From JAWPMT01 sp965215825 (GTDB lineage: Bacteria; Bacteroidota; Bacteroidia; Cytophagales; Cyclobacteriaceae): a stretch of DNA of 64,000 bases. Made by a program: the position numbers and the translations under genes. Positions 35,292 through 45,039 of this stretch are shown here, piece after piece (the stretch's first letter is position 1; each line of letters opens with the position of its first letter). A model generated the notes under the pieces. It saw nothing but the letters and a program-made list of their open reading frames with translations. It did not search any database and was not told the DNA's origin. The stretch is from contig CBDCEM010000003.1 of the NCBI GenBank assembly GCA_965215825.1, positions 4,774,001-4,838,000 of the forward strand, in the 5' to 3' direction.

Positions 35292-37648
35292 CAAAAACCG
35301 CTCTCTCAATAAATACTGAGAAACATCATTGTCATTTGTGCCAACAGCCATGTGATGGTGATGTTTTGCTGGATACACTGGGTAATCAGTTCTGCTGTAC
35401 AGGATGCCAGACGGTCTATTCCATCCTGGAGAATGACCCGGAATTACAGTTTCAAGAAACGGGAGTGTCCAGCCGCTTCCAATACCTGGACCTACCGGAG
35501 ATCGAGGAGCAGATGCTTGTGTTTCAATCCGATCAGTTTGCAAGGGTACACTTCCATTTACCGAACATTCACTGTAGCTCCTGTGTCTATTTACTCGAGC
35601 AATTGCCACAATTCTATCCGAACATTGTCCAAAGTCGGATCAATTTCCCCAAAAAAGAGGCGGATATTTTATTCAAAAAGGAACTTCCGCTTAGTCAGCT
35701 GGTACAGCTTCTTTGTGCAATAGGCTATGAACCCAGCATTAATCTGGGAGTGGACAACAAGAAAATAAAGCAGCAAAACAACATCGGGAAGAAGATTGCT
35801 GTCGCTGGATTTTGTTTTGGCAACACCATGCTACTTAGCTTGCCGGAATACCTCGACACCAACTTTCTCTTGGATACGCAATTCCAGTGGTTGTTCCGTA
35901 TTCTAAACCTGATACTGACTTTACCGGTCATTTTCTATGCCGCGCAAGATTATTTCAAAAGCGCCTGGGGTGGTTTATCTAAAAAGCATTTCACAATTGA
36001 CGTACCCATCGTATTGGGGGTACTTACCCTCTTCATCCGAACATGTTATGAAGTAGCCACAGGAATAGGGGCTGGATATGCTGACTCTCTAACAGGTCTC
36101 GTATTCCTACTACTGGTTGGAAAATGGTACCAGCATAAAACGTATGAGGCATTATCATTTGACCGGGATTTCAAATCTTACTTTCCAATTGCCGTAAGTA
36201 AACTAATCAATGGAAAGGAAGAACCTACCCATGTCAAAGATCTGGCATCAGGAGATCTGGTCATCTTGCACCATCAGGAACTAGTACCCTGTGATGCTTT
36301 TCTGGAAACAACTGTAGCTAACCTGGACTATAGTTTTGTTTCGGGTGAATCAGAACCCGTTACTGTACGCCAGGGAGAATTACTCTACGCAGGGGGACGT
36401 AATCTCGGTAGTCGTATTGAATTGAAGGTGGACAAACCTGTAGATATGAGTTACCTGACCAGTCTTTGGAATCATGAGGATCTAAACCCTCAGGATTCCA
36501 CGTTTCATAACCTGACCGATCGTATTTCAAGGTATTTCACATTTGTAATATTGGCCCTTGCCATAAGCGCAGGCGTGTACTGGCACCTGGCAGATCCGAC
36601 ACTGGTTTGGAAAGTGGTGTCATCGGTATTGATTGTGGCATGCCCTTGTGCATTAGCCCTCGCCCTACCTTTTGCCTATGGACATGCGTTGCGGATTCTT
36701 GGACAACACGGCATCTACCTGAAAAATGCCAATGTGGTGGAAAAACTTAGTCAAATCAATACGTTAATCTTCGACAAAACAGGCACATTGACTTATCAAA
36801 CAGCAAAGCAAGTTGAATTCATTGGTGATCTTTCGACATTTGAACTTGAATTAGTAGTTGCCCTGATCCGGCACTCTGCTCACCCCTTGAGTCGAATGAT
36901 CCAGGAATGTCTGCATACCGGAGCTGACCATCCTGTTCTAGATTTCCAGGAAATCATCGGAAAAGGATTAAAAGGAGAAGTTCTCAACAAATCTATCAGA
37001 ATAGGCTCTGCCTCTTTTCTAGGCATAGATGATTCTGGTGACATGCGGCAGGCTCGCGTTTATGTAAGTATTCAAGGTGAAGTCCGTGGTTATTTTCACA
37101 TCGAACACAACTACCGCAGAGGACTTGATGCGGTCCTTGGTAAACTGCACCATTCTTACGAACTGCTGCTACTTTCTGGCGATCGACCTACTCACGGGGA
37201 TGTATTGACTTCAAATTTCGATGAATTGCACTTCCAATTGAAGCCCATTGAAAAACTTGAGTTTGTTCGTAAGAAGCAGCATTCAGGAAGCAGGATCGCG
37301 ATGGTGGGAGATGGTCTCAATGATGCTGGTGCCCTTCGAAAAAGTGAGGTGGGTATTGCTGTGGCAGATGATGTTCATCAATTCTCTCCAGCTTGTGATG
37401 CCATATTGGATTCCAAAGAGTTCACGAAGCTTCCCAGGGTATTCAGTTTCGCTGGAAGAATGCAAATCGTACTTAAAATCGCATTTATTTTCTCATTTCT
37501 TTATAACATCGTCGGACTAAGTTTTGCCATCTCAGGTCACCTGTCACCATTGGTCTCTGCCATTCTAATGCCTGTAAGTTCCATCTCAGTGGTTGGTCTG
37601 GTCGTATTAATGGCAAACCATGCTGAACGAAAATTGCTTCGAAACTAA
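35288..37648 (+). CDS. ccoI: Copper-translocating P-type ATPase for cbb3 oxidase assembly
   Basis: The 786-residue CcoI/FixI-type ATPase has a long Cys-rich N-terminus (HHCHLCQQPC, then FCCTGCQTV), an HMA domain with IHCSSCVYLL near 97, eight membrane helices, and the transport motif VACPCALALALP near 450. The catalytic DKTGTLTYQ (phosphorylated Asp), HP motif SAHPLSRM and hinge GDGLNDAGAL complete it. The N-terminal Cys clusters are typical of CcoI rather than CopA. It delivers copper to the periplasmic face for CcoN. It is normally next to ccoS; here ccoS begins about 17 kb away in the opposite orientation. Confidence 0.95.
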   Translation: MTKTALSINTEKHHCHLCQQPCDGDVLLDTLGNQFCCTGCQTVYSILENDPELQFQETGVSSRFQYLDLPEIEEQMLVFQSDQFARVHFHLPNIHCSSCVYLLEQLPQFYPNIVQSRINFPKKEADILFKKELPLSQLVQLLCAIGYEPSINLGVDNKKIKQQNNIGKKIAVAGFCFGNTMLLSLPEYLDTNFLLDTQFQWLFRILNLILTLPVIFYAAQDYFKSAWGGLSKKHFTIDVPIVLGVLTLFIRTCYEVATGIGAGYADSLTGLVFLLLVGKWYQHKTYEALSFDRDFKSYFPIAVSKLINGKEEPTHVKDLASGDLVILHHQELVPCDAFLETTVANLDYSFVSGESEPVTVRQGELLYAGGRNLGSRIELKVDKPVDMSYLTSLWNHEDLNPQDSTFHNLTDRISRYFTFVILALAISAGVYWHLADPTLVWKVVSSVLIVACPCALALALPFAYGHALRILGQHGIYLKNANVVEKLSQINTLIFDKTGTLTYQTAKQVEFIGDLSTFELELVVALIRHSAHPLSRMIQECLHTGADHPVLDFQEIIGKGLKGEVLNKSIRIGSASFLGIDDSGDMRQARVYVSIQGEVRGYFHIEHNYRRGLDAVLGKLHHSYELLLLSGDRPTHGDVLTSNFDELHFQLKPIEKLEFVRKKQHSGSRIAMVGDGLNDAGALRKSEVGIAVADDVHQFSPACDAILDSKEFTKLPRVFSFAGRMQIVLKIAFIFSFLYNIVGLSFAISGHLSPLVSAILMPVSSISVVGLVVLMANHAERKLLRN

Positions 37649-37669
37649 AATAAGCGGCTCAATCCATTA

Positions 37670-38431
37670 TCATTCGAAATATTGGGGATATTGTATCCTC
37701 ACCTCCTCCCGGTTATGAAGTAGTTCATGCAATGGTTTTGTGCTTTGTTTTTCCAGTAGGGAAAATAGCTGACGCTTTGGTACTTCCAAAAAGTGCTGTA
37801 CTTCAAGCAAAGTTTTTTGAGGCTCATCTACCAACGACTTATAAGATATGGTTAATATCCTTTGGTCGTCGAAATCACTTACACATCGCTCAGCCTGACT
37901 TCTCTGCTCAGACATGTATTGTTCAAACCTCTCGATATCCAATGTGATCTTTTCCGGGAACTTCGTCTCTCTTTTCAATGTCCACTCTCGTTTTTGCCAT
38001 GCAAGTACATGAGAGATGTACTGTTCCAATTTATTCTCTCGAATTAAATGAATCACTTTGAGGTTCTTTTCCCCCATCAATTCATGATATATTTTTTGGT
38101 AGGGTAAGTCTGTTGCAAATTGATAGAACACCTTGAATCCAACAGCTTTTATGAGATCAGGATAAATACCGAAATAATCCCATTCAAGTCCGCTCTCGAT
38201 ATCTCGCCATGGCTGTTCTCCTATCGATAGGATGTTGATACTGGAATTGAGATAAGTATGCAATAAAGTAGACCCACTTCGAGGAGAAGAAAGTATCACG
38301 AAACGATTGTAGTTGTGATTGCCCGGCATGAGCCACCGCATCAATCGTTTGTATCGCTGCAAGGCAAATGTTCTTAGGTAATTGTGCCGAAGGTCGAAGC
38401 GCTTAACATACAATTGAGATTTGGTCAGCAT
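37670..38431 (-). CDS. Sulfotransferase-family protein
   Basis: The 253-residue protein has the PAPS-binding loop FVILSSPRSGSTLLHTYL near 45, followed by IGEQPWRD, and a later FEQYMSEQRSQAER region and ILTISYKSLVDEPQKTLLEV, which corresponds to the 3'-phosphate-binding part of the fold. It should transfer a sulfate group from PAPS to a carbohydrate or lipid acceptor. It is a single gene on the minus strand between ccoI (convergent) and the metallophosphoesterase. The acceptor cannot be named. Confidence 0.85.
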   Translation of the reverse strand: MLTKSQLYVKRFDLRHNYLRTFALQRYKRLMRWLMPGNHNYNRFVILSSPRSGSTLLHTYLNSSINILSIGEQPWRDIESGLEWDYFGIYPDLIKAVGFKVFYQFATDLPYQKIYHELMGEKNLKVIHLIRENKLEQYISHVLAWQKREWTLKRETKFPEKITLDIERFEQYMSEQRSQAERCVSDFDDQRILTISYKSLVDEPQKTLLEVQHFLEVPKRQLFSLLEKQSTKPLHELLHNREEVRIQYPQYFE

Positions 38432-38503
38432 CTATAGATAAACTTAAAAAAATCCAGACAAAGATGATGGATAGCGCCGTACCGATTCAAGTCTTTACTT
38501 TAC

Positions 38504-39700
38504 TCATCGATATTGGATCAGGTAAGGATTGTCAATATCAATTTCAGAGATCAACTCTGGATTGGCAATATTAGTTGGCCTGATTTTGATTCTACTTCTT
38601 AAAGGGTGAATGATAAACTTCTTTTCATCATCAAAAAACTCCAGTAAAAGAAGATTATTATTAAAAACTGCTCCGCATTTGAAAACTGGCGTATTCAGCA
38701 CCTGTTCTCCTTTGTATTTGACTGTCTGACCAGTAATGCCAAATGAATCATGCTCGTGCCCAACGAAAATAGTCAGAACTTTGAACTCATTCATCATTTG
38801 AGCAAACAACCGATTCATCAACTCGCGTTGGTTTTTTGACAAGTCTGCACCGCTCTGGAGATCCCTACTCAGAGGCAGTGGGAAGTGACACTTGTCCGAA
38901 TCTCCCATTTGATGAAAGTTCACAATGATTTGCTTCCCTCTTTTTCGAGCTTGCAACAGGTCTCCATATAACCAGGCCAGTGAGGAGATAATCTTAGCCT
39001 CCCAACCTCCGTTTTTTGCTTCATGGTTATAAAAAGGATGATTATTCAATTGAACAAAATGAATATCTTCAATTTCCCAGGAGTATGCAAGACTGCCATT
39101 TATCCTATTGTCTCGCATCACTATATCAAAGGAGGTATCAGGGTTGTTGAATTTTATTTCCCGTGACCGGCCTTGTACCAGCTTATTAAAAATGGACTTA
39201 AAACTTGGTGTATAAGTTGGAATTCCCAGGTCCGTTACCGCATCATTGAGGTATTTAATAGCCCTTATTGCATTCTCGTCTTTTTTGTTGAAATCGTGAT
39301 TCCCCAGGCCCGGATACAAATTGACCTTGAGATCATCGTACAACGTAAGGTATACCTCCATAAACTCCTTGCTACCATTATTAGTTAGATCCCCATTTAA
39401 GATCAGTCCTTTGATCTTATCTTTGGTCGCAGACTGCATCCAATTAATGGTACTTATACTGGCCTTCATGCTGGCTAAAGAGTGCAGTCGTTTTTTCTCA
39501 TCCGAAGCGTCCTCCAATTGTTTCGGGGGAAATGGAAATTGTGGATCAGAACCAATTACCATGTACCAATCACCCTGAAAATGATGATCTTTCAATGGAG
39601 AGTAATTTGCTGGCCTTTTGATATTATCAGGCGGATCTACCTGTGCTATACACGCAATGAAGTTCAGACAAAGAAGTATAGTTTGTATCGTGTGCCTCAT
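38504..39700 (-). CDS. Secreted calcineurin-like metallophosphoesterase
   Basis: The 398-residue protein has a signal peptide (about 1-19, cleavage near CIAQ). Metal-binding motifs in order are VIGSDPQF, ILNGDLTNNG (GD block), LGNHDFNKK (GNHD), NFHQMG, and FVGHEHDSFG (GHxH-like). It should hydrolyse phosphoester bonds outside the cytoplasm using a dinuclear metal site. The neighbouring plus-strand gene encodes a PhoD-type phosphatase, which suggests phosphate scavenging, but no Pho box was identified. Confidence 0.88.
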   Translation of the reverse strand: MRHTIQTILLCLNFIACIAQVDPPDNIKRPANYSPLKDHHFQGDWYMVIGSDPQFPFPPKQLEDASDEKKRLHSLASMKASISTINWMQSATKDKIKGLILNGDLTNNGSKEFMEVYLTLYDDLKVNLYPGLGNHDFNKKDENAIRAIKYLNDAVTDLGIPTYTPSFKSIFNKLVQGRSREIKFNNPDTSFDIVMRDNRINGSLAYSWEIEDIHFVQLNNHPFYNHEAKNGGWEAKIISSLAWLYGDLLQARKRGKQIIVNFHQMGDSDKCHFPLPLSRDLQSGADLSKNQRELMNRLFAQMMNEFKVLTIFVGHEHDSFGITGQTVKYKGEQVLNTPVFKCGAVFNNNLLLLEFFDDEKKFIIHPLRSRIKIRPTNIANPELISEIDIDNPYLIQYR

Positions 39701-39916
39701 CTCTGATTGATTCTTTCTCTGAAATTAACCACCAGGCAAATACAGGTCAAGCTAAATCTTTATTCCTGCCGGCGCGGCGTATGAGGATCAGCTATTCTTG
39801 CTACCCGGGTCTATTCCCATCCTGGTTAACAAGGCTGAAATCGCAAGTCGTCTAAATCTAAATCTCCACGATTCAAAAAGAGGGACTTATCTTTCCGGTT
39901 ACACCTTTTCCGAATC

Positions 39917-41455
39917 ATGAAAAACATAAATCTACTTTTTATTATCTGCGCCATTGTATTATCATGTCAGCCAAACTATCCCCCATTCACGGAGATAGTA
40001 GATTCTCTCAAAGACAAAAGCCAGGCTCCATTCTATCACGGTGTAGCTTCCGGTGATCCTCTGCCTGATGCCGTCATCATCTGGACCCGAGTGACTCCTG
40101 CGACCGAAGTATCTTCAGTGGTCGTAGACTGGGAAGTCAGTACCTCCGAAAGTTTTGATCAAGATTCACAATCAGGCACATTTGAAACTGATTCAGCAAG
40201 AGATTTCACTGTAAAAGTGGACGTGACCAACTTAAACCCAGGAACAACATACTACTATCGATTCAAAGCCCTGGGACAACAATCAACCATTGGAACCACT
40301 AAAACTGCAGCTAATTCGGGACCTGTCAACTTTGCGGTGGTTAGTTGTAGCAATTACGAATGGGGTTACTTCAATGCTTATCGGGCTATTGCCGAGCGAA
40401 ATGACCTGGATGCAGTGCTCCACCTGGGGGATTATATCTATGAATATGGCTCAGGTAGCTATGGAGATACTTCCCTGAACCGTATCAATATTCCTAATAA
40501 AGAAATCATCTCATTAAGTGACTACCGCACCAGATATTCTCAGTACCGGCTGGATGAAGACCTTAAGGCTGCTCACGCCAAATTACCCTTCATCAACATC
40601 TGGGATGATCATGAGATTGCCAACAACTCTTACAAAACGGGTGCGCAAAATCATCAGAAAAATGAGGGCCCCTATGAAACAAGAAAAAATGCAGCTGTTC
40701 AGGCGTATTATGAATGGATACCTATCCGGGAAAGCAAAATGCACTATCGTAAATTCGAGTACGGACAGGTAGCGGAAGTCTTCATGATGGATGAACGTTT
40801 AGAAGGACGTACTTCACCTGTAGATAGTCTGGAAGACCCAAACATCAATAGCGAAACCAGAACCATGTTGGGTGAAAAACAACTGGCGTGGTTACTCGCC
40901 GGGCTTCAGGACTCACCTGCACGTTGGAAAATTATTGGAAACCAGGTCATCTATTCCTATCTAAACTGGGGATATGAGCCCAGCTTCACCATCAACCTTG
41001 ATTCCTGGGACGGATATCCTCATGAGCAGAAGAAGATTGCTGACCATATCACGGAAAACAATATCGAAAACGTGGTATTCGTCACTGGAGATACGCATTC
41101 AGGGTGGGCCTTCGAAGTAACCATCGACCCCTTTGAAAGCTACGATGCAAAAACTTCAGAAGGAGCATTTGCCGTGGAATTCGGCACAACCAGTATCAAT
41201 TCCTCGAACTCTGATGAACGTAATGGTAAAGAAGCTGTACTTGAACACGAATCAAAAATCGTTGACAGTCCGGTTAATCCACACCTCAAGTATGCCAATC
41301 TTCGCGATCATGGTTATTTGGTGTTGAGACTCACGGAAAAACAAGCGAAAGCTGAATGGAATATCGTATCTACGGTCAGGGATAAAAAATTCACGACATC
41401 AATCGACAAGTCCTTGGTAGTGAATTCGGGGGAAGTGAAGCTTAGGTCAGAGTAA
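39917..41455 (+). CDS. PhoD-type alkaline phosphatase lipoprotein
   Basis: The 512-residue protein has a lipoprotein leader ending IVLSC. Next are the PhoD N-terminal Ig-like domain (HGVASGDPLPDAVIIWTRV, TYYYRFKA, about 40-135) and the catalytic domain with VVSCSNYEWGYFNAYR, AVLHLGDYIYEYG, IWDDHEIANNS, and FVTGDTHSGW, which bind Fe/Ca in PhoD enzymes. It should release phosphate from phosphodiesters and monoesters at the cell surface. It is divergent from the metallophosphoesterase gene with about 215 bp between them. Confidence 0.94.
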   Translation: MKNINLLFIICAIVLSCQPNYPPFTEIVDSLKDKSQAPFYHGVASGDPLPDAVIIWTRVTPATEVSSVVVDWEVSTSESFDQDSQSGTFETDSARDFTVKVDVTNLNPGTTYYYRFKALGQQSTIGTTKTAANSGPVNFAVVSCSNYEWGYFNAYRAIAERNDLDAVLHLGDYIYEYGSGSYGDTSLNRINIPNKEIISLSDYRTRYSQYRLDEDLKAAHAKLPFINIWDDHEIANNSYKTGAQNHQKNEGPYETRKNAAVQAYYEWIPIRESKMHYRKFEYGQVAEVFMMDERLEGRTSPVDSLEDPNINSETRTMLGEKQLAWLLAGLQDSPARWKIIGNQVIYSYLNWGYEPSFTINLDSWDGYPHEQKKIADHITENNIENVVFVTGDTHSGWAFEVTIDPFESYDAKTSEGAFAVEFGTTSINSSNSDERNGKEAVLEHESKIVDSPVNPHLKYANLRDHGYLVLRLTEKQAKAEWNIVSTVRDKKFTTSIDKSLVVNSGEVKLRSE

Positions 41456-41486
41456 AGTCATGTCGCATGAATAGTCAGGATTAGAC

Positions 41487-42683
41487 TCAATCATCGATGG
41501 CCTGGTACACAAATTGACGCATTCGGTCACTATAGTAATTAGAATACGGATTTGTTTGCGTCATAAGAATAGCAATCAAACTCTCCGCAGGATCTATGAA
41601 GAAATGGGTCCTATAGGCGCCACTCCAAAAATACTGCCCTACTGAGCCCATGGCCTTATTAGCGGCAAGGTTGGTCAGCACTGCAAAACCTAAACCAAAT
41701 CCCTGACTTCCATAAAGTCCATCTACCTGGTTGATTGTCATAATTTCGACGGTCTTACGGCTCAAGTATCTTGTTCCATTCCACTCTCCCTTATTGAGCA
41801 TCATTTGACAAAATTTCATGTAATCCGCGGCCGTAGAAAAAAGGCCATTCACACCACTCCATATAGTATTGCCCTGGGCATCAGGTTGATATTCGGACGG
41901 AACAAGTTTCCCATCCTTCATTTCGTGAACAGTGGCTAGTCTTCTAAGCTGGCTATCTGTAAGGTTATAACCTGTTTCAGTCATGCCCAGTGGATCCAAA
42001 ATTCTTTCCCGAATAAAATCCGACGTAGGCTTACCGGAAAAATGCTCGATAAGCACACTTAATACGTCCGGACCTGCACTATAATGCCATTGCTCTCCGG
42101 GTTGACCAATCAGTGGAAGTTCCAGCATGCGATACATACGATCCTGAATGGTTTTATGGCCCTCCATATACATCGCCTTGAAGTATTCCTGTTCCAATTT
42201 ATTCCCTCCAAGACCATGTGAGAAACCAGCCGTGTGATTAAGAAGTTGGGCAATGGTGATGGAATTTGATAATGGTACAGTTTCCCCTTCAGAACCCAGT
42301 GCCGGGTCAGCACTCACTTTCAGCTGAGCAAATTCTGGAATATATTTATCTACAGGATCCGTCAGGAAGAAATGACCCTCTTCATACAACATCATAAACG
42401 CCACCGAAATAATCGGCTTCGTCATGGACTGAATGAAAAAGAAATCATCTTTATCCATTTGTTCTGATTTGCCCACATTCCGCTTTCCAAATGCTTTCTC
42501 ATGGGCTATCTCACCATTCCGAAGCACCAAACTAACAGCTCCGGCAATACGTCCCTCATTTACCTCATTTTCGAGGAATAGATCGTATCGTTTTAATCGC
42601 TCGGTTGAAAGGCCATGTTGTGCAAGTCCAGGAAGAACAAACACAACCGCAAGCAGCAAAAACAGGATTCGAATATTTTTCAT
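41487..42683 (-). CDS. Secreted serine hydrolase of the beta-lactamase/esterase family
   Basis: The 398-residue protein has a signal peptide (about 1-21, ending GLAQ). The penicillin-binding-like active site includes FIQSMTKPIISVAF with the SxxK motif (Ser of SMTK), a YSAG motif in WHYSAGPDVLSV in place of YxN, and a C-terminal SGAYRTHFFIDP (HxG-like region). These proteins act as esterases, amidases or peptidases and only rarely as true beta-lactamases. It is the last gene of a minus-strand run with DUF1080 and GH109-like genes, but the gaps are over 100 bp, so it may be independent. Confidence 0.9.
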   Translation of the reverse strand: MKNIRILFLLLAVVFVLPGLAQHGLSTERLKRYDLFLENEVNEGRIAGAVSLVLRNGEIAHEKAFGKRNVGKSEQMDKDDFFFIQSMTKPIISVAFMMLYEEGHFFLTDPVDKYIPEFAQLKVSADPALGSEGETVPLSNSITIAQLLNHTAGFSHGLGGNKLEQEYFKAMYMEGHKTIQDRMYRMLELPLIGQPGEQWHYSAGPDVLSVLIEHFSGKPTSDFIRERILDPLGMTETGYNLTDSQLRRLATVHEMKDGKLVPSEYQPDAQGNTIWSGVNGLFSTAADYMKFCQMMLNKGEWNGTRYLSRKTVEIMTINQVDGLYGSQGFGLGFAVLTNLAANKAMGSVGQYFWSGAYRTHFFIDPAESLIAILMTQTNPYSNYYSDRMRQFVYQAIDD

Positions 42684-42803
42684 GTTGATTTAAGGTTCAT
42701 CGATATTCCGAGGCTTACGAAAGTGTTATGGCTTCGAAACACAAACACTTTCAATAGACTATTCCGTTCAGCACAGCGACCCACGGTGATACTAAAAGAT
42801 GGA

Positions 42804-43487
42804 CTAAGGATTTGAAAGGTCTTTGATATGGATATTGCGAAATCGAACTACATCTCCATGCCCCAGGAAACCTATGTGACCGGATGTCCGCTCCAAACCA
42901 GGGTGTTCTCTGCCGTCCTTGGTGCCATTTTTACTTAGTTCCATAAAATCACCCTCCAGAATCACATTTCCATTGAGAATCACCTGAATCCAGGAATCGC
43001 GCACAGTTACTTGCTGGCGGTTCCACTCTCCAACAGGCTTTTGAAAGCCTCTTTTCGCCGGCATCACTCCGTAGAGTGAGCCGTGATACTGGTAGTGTTT
43101 CAAATTCGCGTATTTCTCTGCTGTGTTTTCAAGAATCTGAAGCTCTTTCCCAACATATGCGGCATCTCCCTCCAATGGGGCATGAAAACCTAAGCCATTG
43201 TTGGCTCCAGGAGTCAATTGAAATTCGAAGCGAAAGATAAAGTTGCTATATTCTTTCTCCGTATAGAGATTTCCTCCACTGCCTCCACCTTCAGGGTCCA
43301 CAATGATCAGTCCACTCTCTGCCCGGTACGCTTCTTTGTTGCCAACCCAACCATCCAGATTCTCCCCATTGAAGAGTACTTCGAAACCTTGTTCGGTACT
43401 TTGCGCCAGAGTAGACGTGCCAATGAAGAGCAGGAAACTCATAATAACAAGTCGGTTTCTTCCAGAACAATTGATCTTTAAATTCAT
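42804..43487 (-). CDS. DUF1080 (3-keto-disaccharide hydrolase-like) secreted protein
   Basis: The 227-residue protein has a signal peptide (about 12-29) and the DUF1080 concanavalin-like fold: FEVLFNGENLDGWVGN near 33, FIFRFEFQLTPGANNGLGFH, the acid/Gln pair ELQILEN, and the closing SGHIGFLGHGDVVRFRNIHI. Members of this fold hydrolyse 3-keto sugars or bind glycans. It lies 10 bp after the GH109-like oxidoreductase gene on the same strand. An NAD-dependent sugar oxidoreductase next to a DUF1080 protein is a recurring pair in glycan use by Bacteroidota. Confidence 0.9.
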   Translation of the reverse strand: MNLKINCSGRNRLVIMSFLLFIGTSTLAQSTEQGFEVLFNGENLDGWVGNKEAYRAESGLIIVDPEGGGSGGNLYTEKEYSNFIFRFEFQLTPGANNGLGFHAPLEGDAAYVGKELQILENTAEKYANLKHYQYHGSLYGVMPAKRGFQKPVGEWNRQQVTVRDSWIQVILNGNVILEGDFMELSKNGTKDGREHPGLERTSGHIGFLGHGDVVRFRNIHIKDLSNP

Positions 43488-43497
43488 CTCACCGGAT

Positions 43498-44889
43498 TTA
43501 GCTAATTACATTCAGAGGTTTCGTTCTTTTCCATTCACCTCTTGTGAAATCTGGAAATGGCTGCGGTGCTCCGTCTGAAGCCACCGACCGCTCACTTAAT
43601 GGAGATACAGCACTCCAGAAACAACCCTCATAGAGGTTTTGATCCAAAGGCAAACCCTCTCTAAGGCATTCCACAATACGGTAAACCATCAAACCATCCA
43701 TTCCTCCATGACCACTTTCTTTGGTCTTCTCACTCAGCCTTTTATAGAGTGGGTGATCATATTTTTCATATAGCGCTTGCAATTGCTCGCCCTGGACCCA
43801 TCGATGATGATCTTCGGTCAGGCCTTCCACTCCACCTTCCAATGCTACCCGTGTCGGGAAGCCTGCAAGTGTTCCCCTCGTTCCCTGAACAAGATTCAAT
43901 CGGGAATATGGACGAGGACTGGTTTCATCCCATTGAACCATGATCGTTCTTCCCAAAGAAGTCTTAATGATCGAGGTGTTCAAATCTCCACCTTTGTAAT
44001 CCAATTGGTTCCACTGATGATTCGCTTCATAGTTTTTCGCGGCATGAGCGGCTCTTCCAAGTGCGGGAGTAGAGAAGGAAACCAAAGATTTAAAAGTGTC
44101 ATCTGTTCGCCCAAGGTTCATGTACTGAGCAACTGGCCCTAATCCATGGGTTGGATATAAGTTACCATTTCTCCTGGCATAATGAAATGTTCTCCAGGAA
44201 CCTGTCCCTCTTTCTACTTCATCCATCTGCCAGCGTAACTCGTGAATGTAAGCTGCTTCCGCATGTAAGAGATCTCCTACAATTCCCTGACGGCACATGT
44301 TCAAAAACATCAATTCATCCCGGCTATAATTGACATTCTCCATCATCATACAGTGTCGCTGAGTAGCTTCAGAAGTATTCACTATCTCCCACATTTCTTC
44401 GACAGTCAAAGCTATTGGCACTTCCACAAAAACGTGCGCACCTTTTTTCATGGATTCGATGGCCATAGGTGCATGATTTTGCCAGTTTGTACAAACGAAT
44501 ACTACATTGGGTTTCACCTCATCCAACATCTTCCGCCACTGATTTTCTTCACCAAAATAAGTTTTGATGTTCTTATGTCGTTTTCCCTGGCCTACGTCCT
44601 CGCAATAACGCTTTTCTTTCATGACCAGGTCTTCGTAGAGGTCAGAAATGGCTACAATCTCGCATCCATCAAGCTTGGACAAAAAGTGTAAATGACCAGG
44701 CCCGCGAGCTCCGACCCCAATAATGGCTATCCTAAGTTCCTCCAATTTTGGAGCAGCAAAATCACCCATATAACGGGACTGACTTGGTCGCGTGGGCATT
44801 TCTTCTGCTGCCAGAGTATTCAGTGCCGCTACTCCAGCAGCTGATAAAGTACTTTTCCGAATAAAACTTCTACGATCGAGGTGCTTCAT
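43498..44889 (-). CDS. Gfo/Idh/MocA-family (GH109-like) exported oxidoreductase
   Basis: The 463-residue protein begins MKHLDRRSFIRKSTLSAAG, a twin-arginine leader, so it is exported folded with its NAD cofactor. The Rossmann domain (about 45-170) has RIAIIGVGARGPGHLHFLSK. The catalytic half shows the GH109 marks GNLYPTHGLGPVAQYMN and HGGMDGLMVYRIVECLREG. GH109 enzymes cleave sugars by transient NAD oxidation. The frame runs on to 44946, but the ATG at 44889 gives the Tat signal at the very start. It precedes the DUF1080 gene by 10 bp. Confidence 0.92.
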   Translation of the reverse strand: MKHLDRRSFIRKSTLSAAGVAALNTLAAEEMPTRPSQSRYMGDFAAPKLEELRIAIIGVGARGPGHLHFLSKLDGCEIVAISDLYEDLVMKEKRYCEDVGQGKRHKNIKTYFGEENQWRKMLDEVKPNVVFVCTNWQNHAPMAIESMKKGAHVFVEVPIALTVEEMWEIVNTSEATQRHCMMMENVNYSRDELMFLNMCRQGIVGDLLHAEAAYIHELRWQMDEVERGTGSWRTFHYARRNGNLYPTHGLGPVAQYMNLGRTDDTFKSLVSFSTPALGRAAHAAKNYEANHQWNQLDYKGGDLNTSIIKTSLGRTIMVQWDETSPRPYSRLNLVQGTRGTLAGFPTRVALEGGVEGLTEDHHRWVQGEQLQALYEKYDHPLYKRLSEKTKESGHGGMDGLMVYRIVECLREGLPLDQNLYEGCFWSAVSPLSERSVASDGAPQPFPDFTRGEWKRTKPLNVIS

Positions 44890-45039
44890 GAGGTGTAGGT
44901 AATATATTGATCCACTTAGGTTTGGATTAAATATAGCTTTTCCCAATGAAAGAGAATAATTCCAATCGTTTGCATTTAGGTTTTACACTAATCGTTGGAT
45001 TGCCTACGTTCATCGTCAAATTCAACGGATTCAACCATC

